A DNA stretch of 64,000 bases from the NCBI GenBank assembly GCA_900316955.1, contig ONEX01000002.1, positions 1-64,000 of the forward strand, given 5' to 3'. The notes under the pieces were generated by a model. It did no database searches and was not told where the DNA came from. It saw nothing but the letters and a program-made list of their open reading frames with translations. Numbering within the stretch: the first letter of the stretch is position 1; the number at the start of each line of letters is the position of its first letter. This DNA is from an uncultured Bacteroidales bacterium. Lineage in GTDB: Bacteria; Bacteroidota; Bacteroidia; Bacteroidales; UBA932. A program made the position numbers and the translations under genes. This document shows, in pieces, positions 13,751 through 23,500 of this stretch.

Positions 13751-13785
13751 GGCGGAGGAAGCGAAGGATTGTCGGAGAAATTGCG

Positions 13786-13793
13786 TATTTTTG
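13786..13793 (+). promoter_or_regulatory. -7 box of pncA
   Basis: TATTTTTG matches TAnnTTTG and lies 7 bases before the pncA ATG, so the leader is very short. No palindrome like the one at pncB is seen here. Confidence 0.55.
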
Positions 13794-13800
13794 TACAGCT

Positions 13801-14400
13801 ATGCAAAAGAAACTGAAAGACAGCGCACTGGTGGTCGTGGACATGCTCTACGACTTCATCGACGGGAGCATGGCGTGCCAGGGGGCCGAAGGGGCCATCG
13901 AGGGCACGCTGAAGGCCATCGACCGGCTCACCGCCGGGACGGACGCCGACGAGACGGGCGTCGTTTCCACCTACCCGATCCTCTTCATCCGGGACCATCA
14001 TCCCGCGGACCACTGCTCGTTCGCCGCGCAGGGCGGTCCCTGGCCGCCGCATTGTGTCCAGGGCACCCATGGGGCCGATGTCCATGAGTCCCTCCTCCCC
14101 TACGTGAAGGAGGACCTGACCTTCTTCAAGGGCGAGGATCCGACCAAGGAGCAGTATAGCGGCTTCGAGGGCGTGAATGCCGCCGGGCAGAGCCTCGCCG
14201 AGGTCCTGAAGCTCCTGGACATCAAGAACGTCCTCGTGTGCGGCATCGCCACGGAATACTGCGTCCGCAACACCGCGGAGGACCTCCTGAAGGACGGTTT
14301 TGCGGTCTATGTCCTGAAAGATGCCCTTGCCTGGGTCGATGCTGCCGGCCATGTGGAGGCGCTGAAGGCGATGGAGAACGAAGGGATTCATCTAATCTAG
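13801..14400 (+). CDS. pncA: Nicotinamidase (isochorismatase-like cysteine hydrolase)
   Basis: Deamidates nicotinamide to nicotinate, the substrate of PncB. The catalytic triad can be placed as D14 (VVVDMLYDF), K110 (TFFKGED) and C154 (GIATEYCVRNTA). Metal-binding residues fit D65, H67 and H71 in RDHHPADHCSF. The PHCVQGT motif near 83-89 is typical of nicotinamidases rather than other isochorismatases. Length (199 residues) is normal. It has its own promoter right after repeat C. With pncB at 9370-10878 it completes nicotinamide-to-NaMN salvage. A palindromic element lies in the gap to the helicase gene. Confidence 0.92.
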   Translation: MQKKLKDSALVVVDMLYDFIDGSMACQGAEGAIEGTLKAIDRLTAGTDADETGVVSTYPILFIRDHHPADHCSFAAQGGPWPPHCVQGTHGADVHESLLPYVKEDLTFFKGEDPTKEQYSGFEGVNAAGQSLAEVLKLLDIKNVLVCGIATEYCVRNTAEDLLKDGFAVYVLKDALAWVDAAGHVEALKAMENEGIHLI

Positions 14401-14449
14401 AGATTCCCGGTCAAGCCGGGAATGACGAAAAAGTAAGCCGGGAATGACG
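14401..14449. repeat. Palindromic AGATT...AATGAC element between pncA and the helicase gene
   Basis: It begins directly after the pncA stop with AGATTCCCGGTCAAGCCGGG and AATGACG, followed by a half copy (AAGCCGGGAATGACG). The stem is TCCCGG with CCGGGA. It belongs to the same family as the elements at 49778 and 52337 and the in-frame ones in the murU-like, aroK and murE genes. The helicase ATG at 14452 lies three bases after it. Confidence 0.75.
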
Positions 14450-14451
14450 AC

Positions 14452-16632
14452 ATGACCGACATTTTCGAGGGACTGAACAGCCGCCAAAAGGAGGCCGTGA
14501 CCACGACGGAGGGAAGGATCCGCGTCGTGGCGGGGGCCGGTACGGGCAAGACGAAGGCGCTCACCCACCGGTATGCGTACCTGGTCAACGTCCTCGGCAT
14601 CGACCCGGCGAACATCCTGTGCCTCACCTTCACGAACAAGGCGGCCGCGGAGATGCGCGCCCGCATCGCGGGGATGGTCCACAGCGGCGACTACAACGAC
14701 TTCGTGTGCACCATCCACGGCTTCTGCGTCAAGTTCCTCCGGAAAGAGATCTACCGCCTGGGCTTCCCCAAGGGCTTCACCGTCCTGGACGAGGAGGACT
14801 GCAAGTCCATCGCGAAGCAGGCGATGGACGAGATGGGCCTCAAGCGCACCGAGAAGACGGTCAAACAGTTTCTGGACATGGTTTCCGTCGACAAGGCCCT
14901 GCACGGCTACATCCCGGCCTTCATGCTCCCCGGGGCGAAGATCACCGACGAAATGCGGAAGAACAACCGCCTCGCGGGCTACGTGAGCCGGCAGATGAAG
15001 AACTACGCGCTTGACTTCGACGACCTCATCAACGTCACGAAATACATCCTGGACCGCTTCCCGGAGGCCTGCGAATGGTGGCAGAACACGCTGAACTACA
15101 TCATGGTGGACGAGGCGCAGGACTGCAACCTGGACGACTGGGACCTCGTGGAACGACTCGCGGCGAAGCACCGCAACCTCTTCATCGTGGGCGACCCGGA
15201 CCAGGCCATCTACGAATGGCGCGGCGCGCGGCCGGACCTCTTCGTCCAGTTCGCGGCCGACCACACCGTCATCCTGGACGAGAACTACCGCTCCACCCCG
15301 AAGATCCTGGACGTCGCCAACTCGGTCATCTCCCACAACAAGAACCGCATCCCGAAGGATCTCTTCACCCGTAAGGCCGAAGGCCGCGCGGTCATCCACT
15401 ACCACGGCAAGTCCGAAAAAGAGGAGATGGACTGGATCGTCGCGCAGATCAAGACGCTCCTCGCCCATGACGCCAAGGTCAATGACATCGCGATCCTGTA
15501 CCGCAGCACCTACCAGTCCCGGGCCCTGGAGCAGGCGCTCCTGAACGCCCGCCTGGAATACACCGTCTGGGGCGGCACCCGCTTCTTCGAGCGCCGCGAG
15601 ATCAAGGACGCGCTCTCCTACCTCCGCCTCGTCAGCAACCAGGACGACGACCTCGCCTTCGAGCGCATCGTCAACGTCCCATCCCGCAAGCTCGGGAAGA
15701 AGTTCATGGACACTTTAAGGGCCGATGCGGACCGCGACGGCGTCTCCCTCTTCAGCGCCCTCCAGCTCCGCGACGGCTACGGAAAACCGACCGCCCAGGC
15801 CTTTGTCGACGTGATCGAGGACGCGAAGGCCTATGCCCTGGAGCATCGCGTGAGCGACCTCCTGAACCGCCTGCTGGACCGCTCCGGACTCAAGCAGGAC
15901 ATCCGCGAGGACCAGGACGAGGACCGGCTGGAGAACCTGGACGAACTCCTCTCCTCCATCCGCTTCTACGAGTCCGTCCGCACCCCGGACGAATCCACCC
16001 TCGCCGACTACCTGCAGGACATCGCCCTGTACACGAACGACGACCACCGCAAGGACGTCCCCACCCTCAAGCTGATGACCATCCACCAGGCGAAGGGCCT
16101 CGAGTTCCCGTACGTCTTCATCATCGGCCTGTCCGAGGGCGTTTTTCCGAACCTCAGGACCATCCGGGAATACAAGAAGAACGGCGAGGAAGAGGAGCGC
16201 CGGCTCATGTATGTCGCCGTCACCCGCGCCGAGAAGGCGCTGTTCCTCACCGAGTCGGAAGGCTTCAACCTCTCCACGAAGATGAACAAGTACCCGTCCC
16301 GCTTCCTGGTGGAAATCAAGCGGGAAATGGTTGTCACCGAAGGATTTATCCCTGAGGAGCTCTGGCGCGGGACCCGGAACCTCATCCACGTCCTGGACGA
16401 GGAGTTCGACCCGCACCGCCCCATCGACCTGGACAGTGTCGATTTCACCGAGGAGCGGGCGGAGCTCAAGAGCCCCTTCCACATCGGCGACACCGTCACC
16501 CACACCGTCTTTGGCGAGGGCGTCATCCGCGCCGCGAACAAGGACTGGACCACCTTCGAGGTCGAATTCGCCGATGGAAAAGTGCGGTCGCTCCGCGCCG
16601 CGTTCCTGAAGCTCGCCGACCTGCCGGAATAA
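14452..16632 (+). CDS. UvrD/PcrA-type ATP-dependent DNA helicase
   Basis: A superfamily 1A 3'-5' helicase of 726 residues, as expected for PcrA/UvrD. Visible motifs: a Q-motif-like LNSRQKEAV, Walker A AGAGTGKT (27-34), LTFTNKAAAEM (motif Ia), VDEAQD (about 220-225, motif II), VGDPDQAIYEWRGA (motif III), LDENYRST (motif IV), LMTIHQAKGLEFPYVFI (motif V) and RRLMYVAVTRA (motif VI). The C-terminal 50 residues (HIGDTVTHTVFGEGVIRA) are the Tudor-like domain typical of PcrA/UvrD. The role is in DNA repair and clearing of replication blocks. Whether it is PcrA or a second UvrD paralogue cannot be decided here. The start directly follows a repeat element. Confidence 0.9.
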   Translation: MTDIFEGLNSRQKEAVTTTEGRIRVVAGAGTGKTKALTHRYAYLVNVLGIDPANILCLTFTNKAAAEMRARIAGMVHSGDYNDFVCTIHGFCVKFLRKEIYRLGFPKGFTVLDEEDCKSIAKQAMDEMGLKRTEKTVKQFLDMVSVDKALHGYIPAFMLPGAKITDEMRKNNRLAGYVSRQMKNYALDFDDLINVTKYILDRFPEACEWWQNTLNYIMVDEAQDCNLDDWDLVERLAAKHRNLFIVGDPDQAIYEWRGARPDLFVQFAADHTVILDENYRSTPKILDVANSVISHNKNRIPKDLFTRKAEGRAVIHYHGKSEKEEMDWIVAQIKTLLAHDAKVNDIAILYRSTYQSRALEQALLNARLEYTVWGGTRFFERREIKDALSYLRLVSNQDDDLAFERIVNVPSRKLGKKFMDTLRADADRDGVSLFSALQLRDGYGKPTAQAFVDVIEDAKAYALEHRVSDLLNRLLDRSGLKQDIREDQDEDRLENLDELLSSIRFYESVRTPDESTLADYLQDIALYTNDDHRKDVPTLKLMTIHQAKGLEFPYVFIIGLSEGVFPNLRTIREYKKNGEEEERRLMYVAVTRAEKALFLTESEGFNLSTKMNKYPSRFLVEIKREMVVTEGFIPEELWRGTRNLIHVLDEEFDPHRPIDLDSVDFTEERAELKSPFHIGDTVTHTVFGEGVIRAANKDWTTFEVEFADGKVRSLRAAFLKLADLPE

Positions 16633-16643
16633 AATCCAAGATT

Positions 16644-17159
16644 ATGAAAAGACTGATTGTTTCTCTTGCGCTCGCCGCGCTGTGCGCTTGCGCCCTCGCC
16701 CAGGGTCCTCTCCGTAGGCCGGAAGTCCCTCCCGGCTACCAGGAAGTGCTCACCATCCAGATCGACATCAAAGGCGCCCAGACCGTGAGGGCCGATTCCG
16801 TGTCCGTGACCATGATTCCCTTCGCCGGCAGCGTGGACTGCGCCAATTTCAAGGGCGAGGTGCTCCCGACCGGGGTCGACACCCAGGTGGGCAAGCCTTC
16901 CGGCCGGACGCTGTCCGCCCGCTACATGCTGGTGGGCAAGGACCTGACCGGCGCCGACTGCCACATCTTCATCGAGAACAACGGCGACATGCGCGAGCCC
17001 TTCACGCACCCGTTCATCGTCACGGACAGCGAGGCCCTTTCCTTCCTGAACACAGCCACCCTCCTCGGCCAGCTCGACTTCAGCGCCGGCGGCCTGACGA
17101 TCCGGATCTACTGCCCGCCGGTCGGCCTGGATCCCACAGCCAGCCAGCGGCAGCTGTAG
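16644..17159 (+). CDS. Secreted DUF3237-like protein
   Basis: A 171-residue protein with a signal peptide (MKRLIVSLALAALCACALAQ). The body resembles DUF3237 beta-barrel proteins: a GEVLPTGVDTQ segment corresponding to the family's G-x-x-LPGG-x-DW, the LSARYMLVGKD strand corresponding to its ARY motif, and IFIENNGDM. The match is by pattern only. Function is unknown. It follows the helicase after 11 bases and may share its transcript, although the two functions seem unrelated. Confidence 0.6.
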   Translation: MKRLIVSLALAALCACALAQGPLRRPEVPPGYQEVLTIQIDIKGAQTVRADSVSVTMIPFAGSVDCANFKGEVLPTGVDTQVGKPSGRTLSARYMLVGKDLTGADCHIFIENNGDMREPFTHPFIVTDSEALSFLNTATLLGQLDFSAGGLTIRIYCPPVGLDPTASQRQL

Positions 17160-17181
17160 GATCCAAGATGCCCATTCACTT

Positions 17182-20100
17182 TTACCGGTTCTTCGCGTCC
17201 CAGGAGACGAAGGTTTCGTAGTCGTATTCCCAGGAGGCTCCGTAGGCCAGCTTGTGGATACGGTAGTAGATGGCTTCGCGGGACGGGGCGTTGAACTTGC
17301 CCTTGTTCGTGAACATGATACTGTCCTCGGTCGGGCGATACAGGCCGGAGATGCACAGGGCCGCACCTTCGTACACACCGAGGTGTTCATCGGCGTAGCG
17401 CGGATCGGCGAGGAACTTCGCCCACTTGACGGCCGTCGGGGAGGATTCGCTGTCGATATTCTTGTACCAGCCGTATTTCTCCACCTGGTGCAGGTAATCC
17501 AGACCATTCTGGGACACCGGCTCATTGAAATCGTAGTAGTATTCGTCGGCCAGTTTGCCGAAGGCGTGGCCGCCACCCTCATGGTGGATGATCTCGGCCA
17601 TGGTATCATCGCCGAAACCGGTGAACGAGCCGGCTCCGAGGGCTACGAAGGCGATACCGGTACCGCCGCCGTAATCGTTCTCCGCTTCCGGATCGAGCAT
17701 ATAGGTATATCCGGCCGGCATCTCCTTGTTGAGGATGGCCAGGCAGGTCGCATTCTGGAGGCGAGTCTCGTCGACAGCCTTCCGCGCATATTCCTGGACG
17801 GCGGCAATCGAACCGGTACACACAGTCCCCGTCGCGTTGAAATAACCCTCCAAGGCCGTTTCGGTGCCGATGGAGAATTCCTCGTTCTTGGACACGGCTG
17901 TGACCATATAGACATTGAACAGGTTCCGGAACGAGGCGAACGGCTCTACCGAGAAGAAGCCCTCCATCGCATCGACCATGGTCTTTCGGTAGGTTCCGTC
18001 GGCGATCAGCCGGTCGGAAAAACCGTCACCCATCACGACCAGGTCGATTCCGTTCCCTTCCTTGGCAGTCTGGAGCATCTCCACCTTCCCATCCTGGGAG
18101 TAGTCCGTGGACTCGTAGAACTTCAGCGTCAGGTCGTACTCATCCGCGAGATACGTGAGACAGTCGTTGGGAATGCCCGTCGCAAGGGAAGTTCTGACCA
18201 CCTTGTCTCCCTTGAACAGAACCACCTCATTGATGCTTCCGTAGGGATAACAGGAGTCCCCATACTCATCTCCGAAAGGACGGTTGTACGAATAAACCTC
18301 GTCAAAGACCTGCTTCCAAGGAATGTCATATTGGGCGTAAATGCCCTTCGCCTGATTGTATGCTTCCTGGGCCTGGGCGCTTTCCAGCTGATTGGAACTC
18401 ATCAATCCGAAGACATACAATTCTCCGGAAGGCAACTGCTTGTAGTAATTGCGGAGAGTCTGCATGAAATCGAGACAATTCGGGAAATAGATGTCCCACG
18501 CGTGGAGCAACGTATATTTGTTCCCGGAGAGGACGGCATCCAGGTCGAGGGTGCTTCCGTCACTGGCCGTCAGTTTCTGCCCCTTCGGCGCAGGAAGGTT
18601 GGAATCGACGATGTCCTGCTGGGAGAATCTGTTTCCGTAAACAACACCGGGCCAGAGACGCCACCATTCCGGGAGATTGGACAACGACGCAGGGATCGGT
18701 CCGTGCAGGTTGCCGTTCTCGGACATCCGGAGGAATTTGAGGTTCCTCAGATTCCCGAAAGAAGCCGGAACGGTACTGTCCAGCGAGCAGTGTTTGATTT
18801 CCAGATGCTCCAGGTTGGTCAAATTTCCGAGGGATTCCGGCAACTGGCCGGTAAAATTGTGTCCGTAGATCTGGATGAACTTCAACTTCGTCAGATTCCC
18901 GATCCAGGACGGGATCGGACCCGGGGCCAGTTTTTCGCAGTACGTGATATACAGCCTTTCCAGATTCGACAGATTCCCGAGGGATTCCGGCAACCGGCCT
19001 TCGAACGGACAATTGTCCATCTGCAAACGTTTCAGGTTTGTCAGATTCCCGATCTCTTCCGGCAGGGAGCCAGTGAAATGACAATCGACATAAGGGCCAC
19101 CCATATTCAGGTCCGTCAGATAGGGCAGATTCCCGATCTCCGGAGGAAGGCTTCCTTTGATTCCGGGGTCGTTCAGATTCAGTGAAACGACATGGCCGTT
19201 CTCGTCACACATGACTTTCGGCCACCTAGTGACCGGCGCTTCAGTACCCCAGTACCCGTGGGATTCCCAATTCGGCCCGTCCAGGGCATTGAAGATGGCC
19301 ATGAGCGCCGCCCGTTCCGCCTCGAACTCCGGGGAAATGCCCTGCCTGACCTGCACTTCCTCCGTCGCGCCGGTCTTCGTATTCCGGAAGGTGATGACGC
19401 CGATGCGTTCGTCGCACTGGTCGTTCGGGGCGATCTTGAAGGTGTGCGTGTACTCCGTCAGGCCACGGGTGGTGGATTCGGTGATCCACTCCTTGCAGGA
19501 CTCGGAGATGACGTAATCGTACTCGGTGTTCGCTTTCACCGTCACGGTGATGGAGCCGCCTGTCTCGGCGACCTCGAAGGCCTTTTGCTCCACGATCATG
19601 CCCAGGAGCGCGTCCTGGGTGACGGTTACCTGGTCCGTCTCCCCCGTCTTCGTGTTCTTGAAGGTGATGGTGCCCTGGCGGGAGTCGTACTGGTCGTTCG
19701 CATCGACCTTGAAGGTGTGCACGTATTCCGTGAGAGCGCGGGTGGTGGTTTCCGCGATCCAGCCCTGGCCGGATGCGTCGATGGTATAGGTGTAGTCGGT
19801 GTTGGCCTTGACCTTCACCGTCACCGTGCCGCCGGCCGCAGGGACCTCGAACGCCTTCTGTTCCACGACCATACCCAGCGTCGCGGCCTGGGTGACATGG
19901 ACCGTTCCCGTCGATGTGGACCCGTCCTTGCCGGTGCCCGTGATCGTGAAGGTCGTCTCGCGGTCGTCATAGGTGGGGTTCGCCTTCGCCTTGACGGTGA
20001 CGGAGGTGGTTCCGGCGCTGCCGGAGGTGGGACTCACGGTCAGCCAGGACGACCCGCCGCTGGCGACGGCCGCCTTCCAGTCCGTCGCAGAGGTGAAGGT

Positions 20101-20289
20101 GACGACCTTGCTCCCCTCGCCCGTGAGGGACACGGACGTTTCATTCAGGGTGACTTTGGCCGGGACAACCTGCTCCGTAGGCGGATCCGGTTTCGGATCC
20201 GGGGTCGGAGTGGGCGTCAGGTTCTCCTTGGGTGTGCAGCCGAAAAGGCAGAGCGCCAAGGCCAGCAGAGGCAAAGAAAAGCGTTTCAT
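17182..20289 (-). CDS. Surface lipoprotein with BACON domains, LRRs and an M64-type peptidase domain
   Basis: A 1035-residue lipoprotein. The signal MKRFSLPLLALALCLFGC ends in a lipobox cysteine, followed by a proline-rich spacer. Residues about 45-330 contain three BACON-type beta domains (repeated SSWLTVSP and EQKAFEVPAAGGTVTVKV-like strands). Residues about 350-560 hold plant-type leucine-rich repeats (SLPPEIGNLPYLTDLNM and similar). The C-terminal 300 residues are an M64/IgA-peptidase-like metalloprotease with HHEGGGHAFGKLADEY near residue 900, giving HExxH and a downstream glutamate. Placement outside the outer membrane is inferred from the lipobox. The ATG at 20289 is chosen over 20310 because it gives a standard signal. 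BACON domains are thought to bind glycans or mucin. The combination with LRRs and M64 suggests a host-surface protease, which is inference. Confidence 0.83.
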   Translation of the reverse strand: MKRFSLPLLALALCLFGCTPKENLTPTPTPDPKPDPPTEQVVPAKVTLNETSVSLTGEGSKVVTFTSATDWKAAVASGGSSWLTVSPTSGSAGTTSVTVKAKANPTYDDRETTFTITGTGKDGSTSTGTVHVTQAATLGMVVEQKAFEVPAAGGTVTVKVKANTDYTYTIDASGQGWIAETTTRALTEYVHTFKVDANDQYDSRQGTITFKNTKTGETDQVTVTQDALLGMIVEQKAFEVAETGGSITVTVKANTEYDYVISESCKEWITESTTRGLTEYTHTFKIAPNDQCDERIGVITFRNTKTGATEEVQVRQGISPEFEAERAALMAIFNALDGPNWESHGYWGTEAPVTRWPKVMCDENGHVVSLNLNDPGIKGSLPPEIGNLPYLTDLNMGGPYVDCHFTGSLPEEIGNLTNLKRLQMDNCPFEGRLPESLGNLSNLERLYITYCEKLAPGPIPSWIGNLTKLKFIQIYGHNFTGQLPESLGNLTNLEHLEIKHCSLDSTVPASFGNLRNLKFLRMSENGNLHGPIPASLSNLPEWWRLWPGVVYGNRFSQQDIVDSNLPAPKGQKLTASDGSTLDLDAVLSGNKYTLLHAWDIYFPNCLDFMQTLRNYYKQLPSGELYVFGLMSSNQLESAQAQEAYNQAKGIYAQYDIPWKQVFDEVYSYNRPFGDEYGDSCYPYGSINEVVLFKGDKVVRTSLATGIPNDCLTYLADEYDLTLKFYESTDYSQDGKVEMLQTAKEGNGIDLVVMGDGFSDRLIADGTYRKTMVDAMEGFFSVEPFASFRNLFNVYMVTAVSKNEEFSIGTETALEGYFNATGTVCTGSIAAVQEYARKAVDETRLQNATCLAILNKEMPAGYTYMLDPEAENDYGGGTGIAFVALGAGSFTGFGDDTMAEIIHHEGGGHAFGKLADEYYYDFNEPVSQNGLDYLHQVEKYGWYKNIDSESSPTAVKWAKFLADPRYADEHLGVYEGAALCISGLYRPTEDSIMFTNKGKFNAPSREAIYYRIHKLAYGASWEYDYETFVSWDAKNR

Positions 20290-20316
20290 ATGCATCAAGG
20301 TTGATTTCACTTAATG

Positions 20317-20324
20317 CAAAGATA
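20317..20324 (-). promoter_or_regulatory. -7 box of the BACON-LRR-M64 gene
   Basis: TATCTTTG followed by C reads leftward and lies 27 bases upstream of the ATG at 20289. The region 20325-20444 between this promoter and the BspA terminator is AT-rich, with several short A- and T-runs and no ORF that I can support. Confidence 0.55.
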
Positions 20325-20444
20325 CGACGCCCCTAAACGAATCTTTTTAGCATTTCGTCAAAAACTTTTAGCATCTTTCATAAACCTTGCACAAAAGGCA
20401 TCGTATCCGGGGACAAAAAAGGACGCTTTTCCAAAAAACGCTTC

Positions 20445-20477
20445 AAAAAACAGTACCCGGGTCAGCGCCCGGGTACT
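20445..20477 (-). terminator. Terminator of the BspA-like gene
   Basis: A perfect 10-bp stem, AGTACCCGGG (20452-20461) with CCCGGGTACT (20468-20477), has a 6-base loop. Reading leftward it is followed by a T-run (complement of the A6 at 20445-20450). It lies 24 bases past the BspA stop codon. Confidence 0.85.
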
Positions 20478-20500
20478 GCCCATGTGTTTTGGGTCTTGGA

Positions 20501-23500
20501 TCAGAAGATCCATGCCTTCATATGATCCTTCATATTATTCCAAACGACAGCTTCCCTGTACCTATTGTACAAATTGGCAGGCACAAAAATCGAGTAATCT
20601 TGGGTGAAATTCTCCATGCCAAGCACACTATCGTAGTCAATACCCATACCATAACCTTCGCTATCTATGTTAAGGAGTTCATCTTTATAACGAATATAGA
20701 GATAACGAAGATTATCGCAACCAGTGACAATTTGGTAGTTGAGGGCAATAACTGTTGCTGGCAATCTGAGTATCTCCAGCTTGCGACAATCCTTGAAAGC
20801 AGCATGACTGATCATTTCCACCGAAGGGAGACTGATGGAAATCAATTCCTTACAACCTTGGAAAGAATAAGCCGGCAAAGAGAGCTTATATATGGAATTG
20901 ATCGGCGCTGTGCTTCTTACTACTATTCCATCCATCATGACCGTCTCGAAATCGGAGTAACTGAAGACACTTTCACCAAGTTTCAGCTCGTTGTCCGAAG
21001 ATCTCGGGCTGAAGAAGAGATCGCATAAGCCGGTACAAAAACTGAAAGCCCCGGCACCGATTGATTCGATAAGGGAAGAAATCGTCATCCTGCTCGGAAG
21101 CCTATCCCCTCTGAAAGCGTTTTCTCCAATGGAACGAATGTTGGTGAATGCCTCCGGAACCGTCAGGGACGGACAGTTGTAGAACGCTCCGTTCGGAATC
21201 TCTCTCAAATCGGCGCTTAGAGTACCGATATCGGCCAACTGTTCGCATCCGGAGAATGCTTCTGTGCCAAGCGTCATCACATTCGCGAGATTGATGCTGG
21301 TAATCCCGGAGTTGGAGAAAGCATTGGGACCTATCGTCTTGACAGAAGATGTCGGACCCACGATGGATGACAGGTTTTCACAGTTCATGAACGCCTCACT
21401 TTGGATATCCTTCACCCGGGAATATGTGCTGAACTCTATCGTCTGCAGGTTGCTGCAATTCTTGAAAGCACCGACAGGAATGACTTCCAAATACGAGCCA
21501 ATCTGTATAGATGCCAGATTAAAGCAATCCAAGAAAGCGTTCTTCTTCAAGTCTGTCAGGGTGCCAGGAAGTACCACGGAGGTAATGTTCGCCCCCTCGA
21601 ATGCCGACGCACGAATGGACTTCAACCCATCGGGGAGAGAAACCGTCGTCAAACTTGCATCTTTGAAGACTTCTTCCAGGATGCATTTGACGCCCGAAGG
21701 AACCGTATAGCTGGTCAACCCGCTGGGAGCGAAACCTGCGAGGTCATTGTTAAGCGTTACAATGCTCCGGTGATCACTTGTCGCATAGGTCGAGTAAATC
21801 GTTGACAGGTTCGTCATCCCCTGGAACGGCGCTTCGGTGAAAATGTAGATTTCATTCGGAAGGGTGAGACTGGAAACATCGGTTGAACCGCGGAAGAAAC
21901 CTGGCATTTTATCTATAGTGCTCTTGAACTTCACCGTTCCTGTCCTTGTACTCGGCGTATAGGTGATGTCTAGAACCGGGCCATCACCCTGGCTTTCGTT
22001 GACCAGCTTGGTACCAAGGGCACTTGCTTTGAATGCGTCGACATTCGCATACGACGTCACTGTCGTAAACTCGATCTGGTTGCCGCCATCAAAAATGTGT
22101 TCTGCATAGTTACTCCACCACCCATTCGTACTATTGCGGAATGTATCCCCCTTGCCGTACGGAACATAGATACTTACATTTGTTCCGCCACTCGGGATAT
22201 TATTGAAAGCACGATCACCGAGGATGAAGGGCGTTTCGCTCCGAATGGAGACATATGTCAATGACGAACAATTCTGGAAAGCGTAATTTCCGATTCTTCT
22301 CAACCCTGCTGGGAACGAAAGACTCTCCAGGGGCGCACCAAAAAATGCAGAACCGCCGATTTCAAGAAGGGTTTCCGGGAAAGAAATCTTCTTGAGGGAA
22401 GGACAGTTATAGAACGCGGAACCTATGTATACGACTCCTTCCGGGATGAAAAGGCTGGTCAGGTTGTTGGCGTTCATCTCCGGGGGGATCACATAATCGC
22501 GAATGGTTGTGACATTTGAAGGGAATGTATAGGTCGTCAAATCACCCGGCAGGAACATTCTCAGCGCGCCATTCATAACCAGGCACCGTCCATCCTCAGA
22601 GGCGTAAGGGCCGTCGATGCGGGCAAGGTTCGTACATTTGCGGAACGCGCGAGAGAGCACCCAGTTGCCTTCGTCTGCACTCAGCATAGAAGGGAACTCA
22701 ATGGACGTAAGCCCTGTGTTGTAGAAGGAATCTTCACCCAACCGCCGGACCGTAGAAGGAATCTCGACAGACACCAGAGTCGATTTGTCATAGAAGAAAT
22801 TCGGCATGATGTTATCGAACGAGCTGCTGACGACAAACAATCCATAATCCCTGTGCGGGTCATAGCCCGAGACAAGAAGAGTATAATTTTGATTGTTCAA
22901 ATCTTTCAACACTACATTCTGCGGGAGTTCGAGCTCCTGGTGGTCGGACGTCCTGTAATAGATGACGGCCGATTCGGGGCTGACCATGCTGCGGTATCTC
23001 GACGTAGCACGTCCAAATTCATCCTTGTATGCCTGCAAACTGCTATCCGGAACAACCATACGTGAGGATGATCCCAAACCCTCAAAGACATAATTCCCGG
23101 CTATCGGAGGCTCGGTTGAATGGAAATGAATCTCCATCAACCCGCTGCATCCCTGGAAGGCGCTCGTACGGAGGACTGCAACCCCGGAAGGGATATCCAG
23201 CGTCTTCAGATGAGTACAGCCATAGAACAACTCTACTTCGATTTTCTTCAAGGACGACGGAAGGACGACCGATTCAAGTTGAGTTCCTTTAAAAACGCCC
23301 GGCAGGATGGCGGTCACCTCTTCGGGAACGCGATAAAACGTCAAATCTTTAGGGGCAAAAGCAATCATTTCACCTTTATCATTGATCAAGGCATTATGAT
23401 CCGCCGTCGCAAATTTCCCATTGAATGCTTTCAGATTCGCATCCTGTTCGAAAGCCCTTTCGATAGATTGCACACTTTCGGGAATCGTGATTATACTCAA

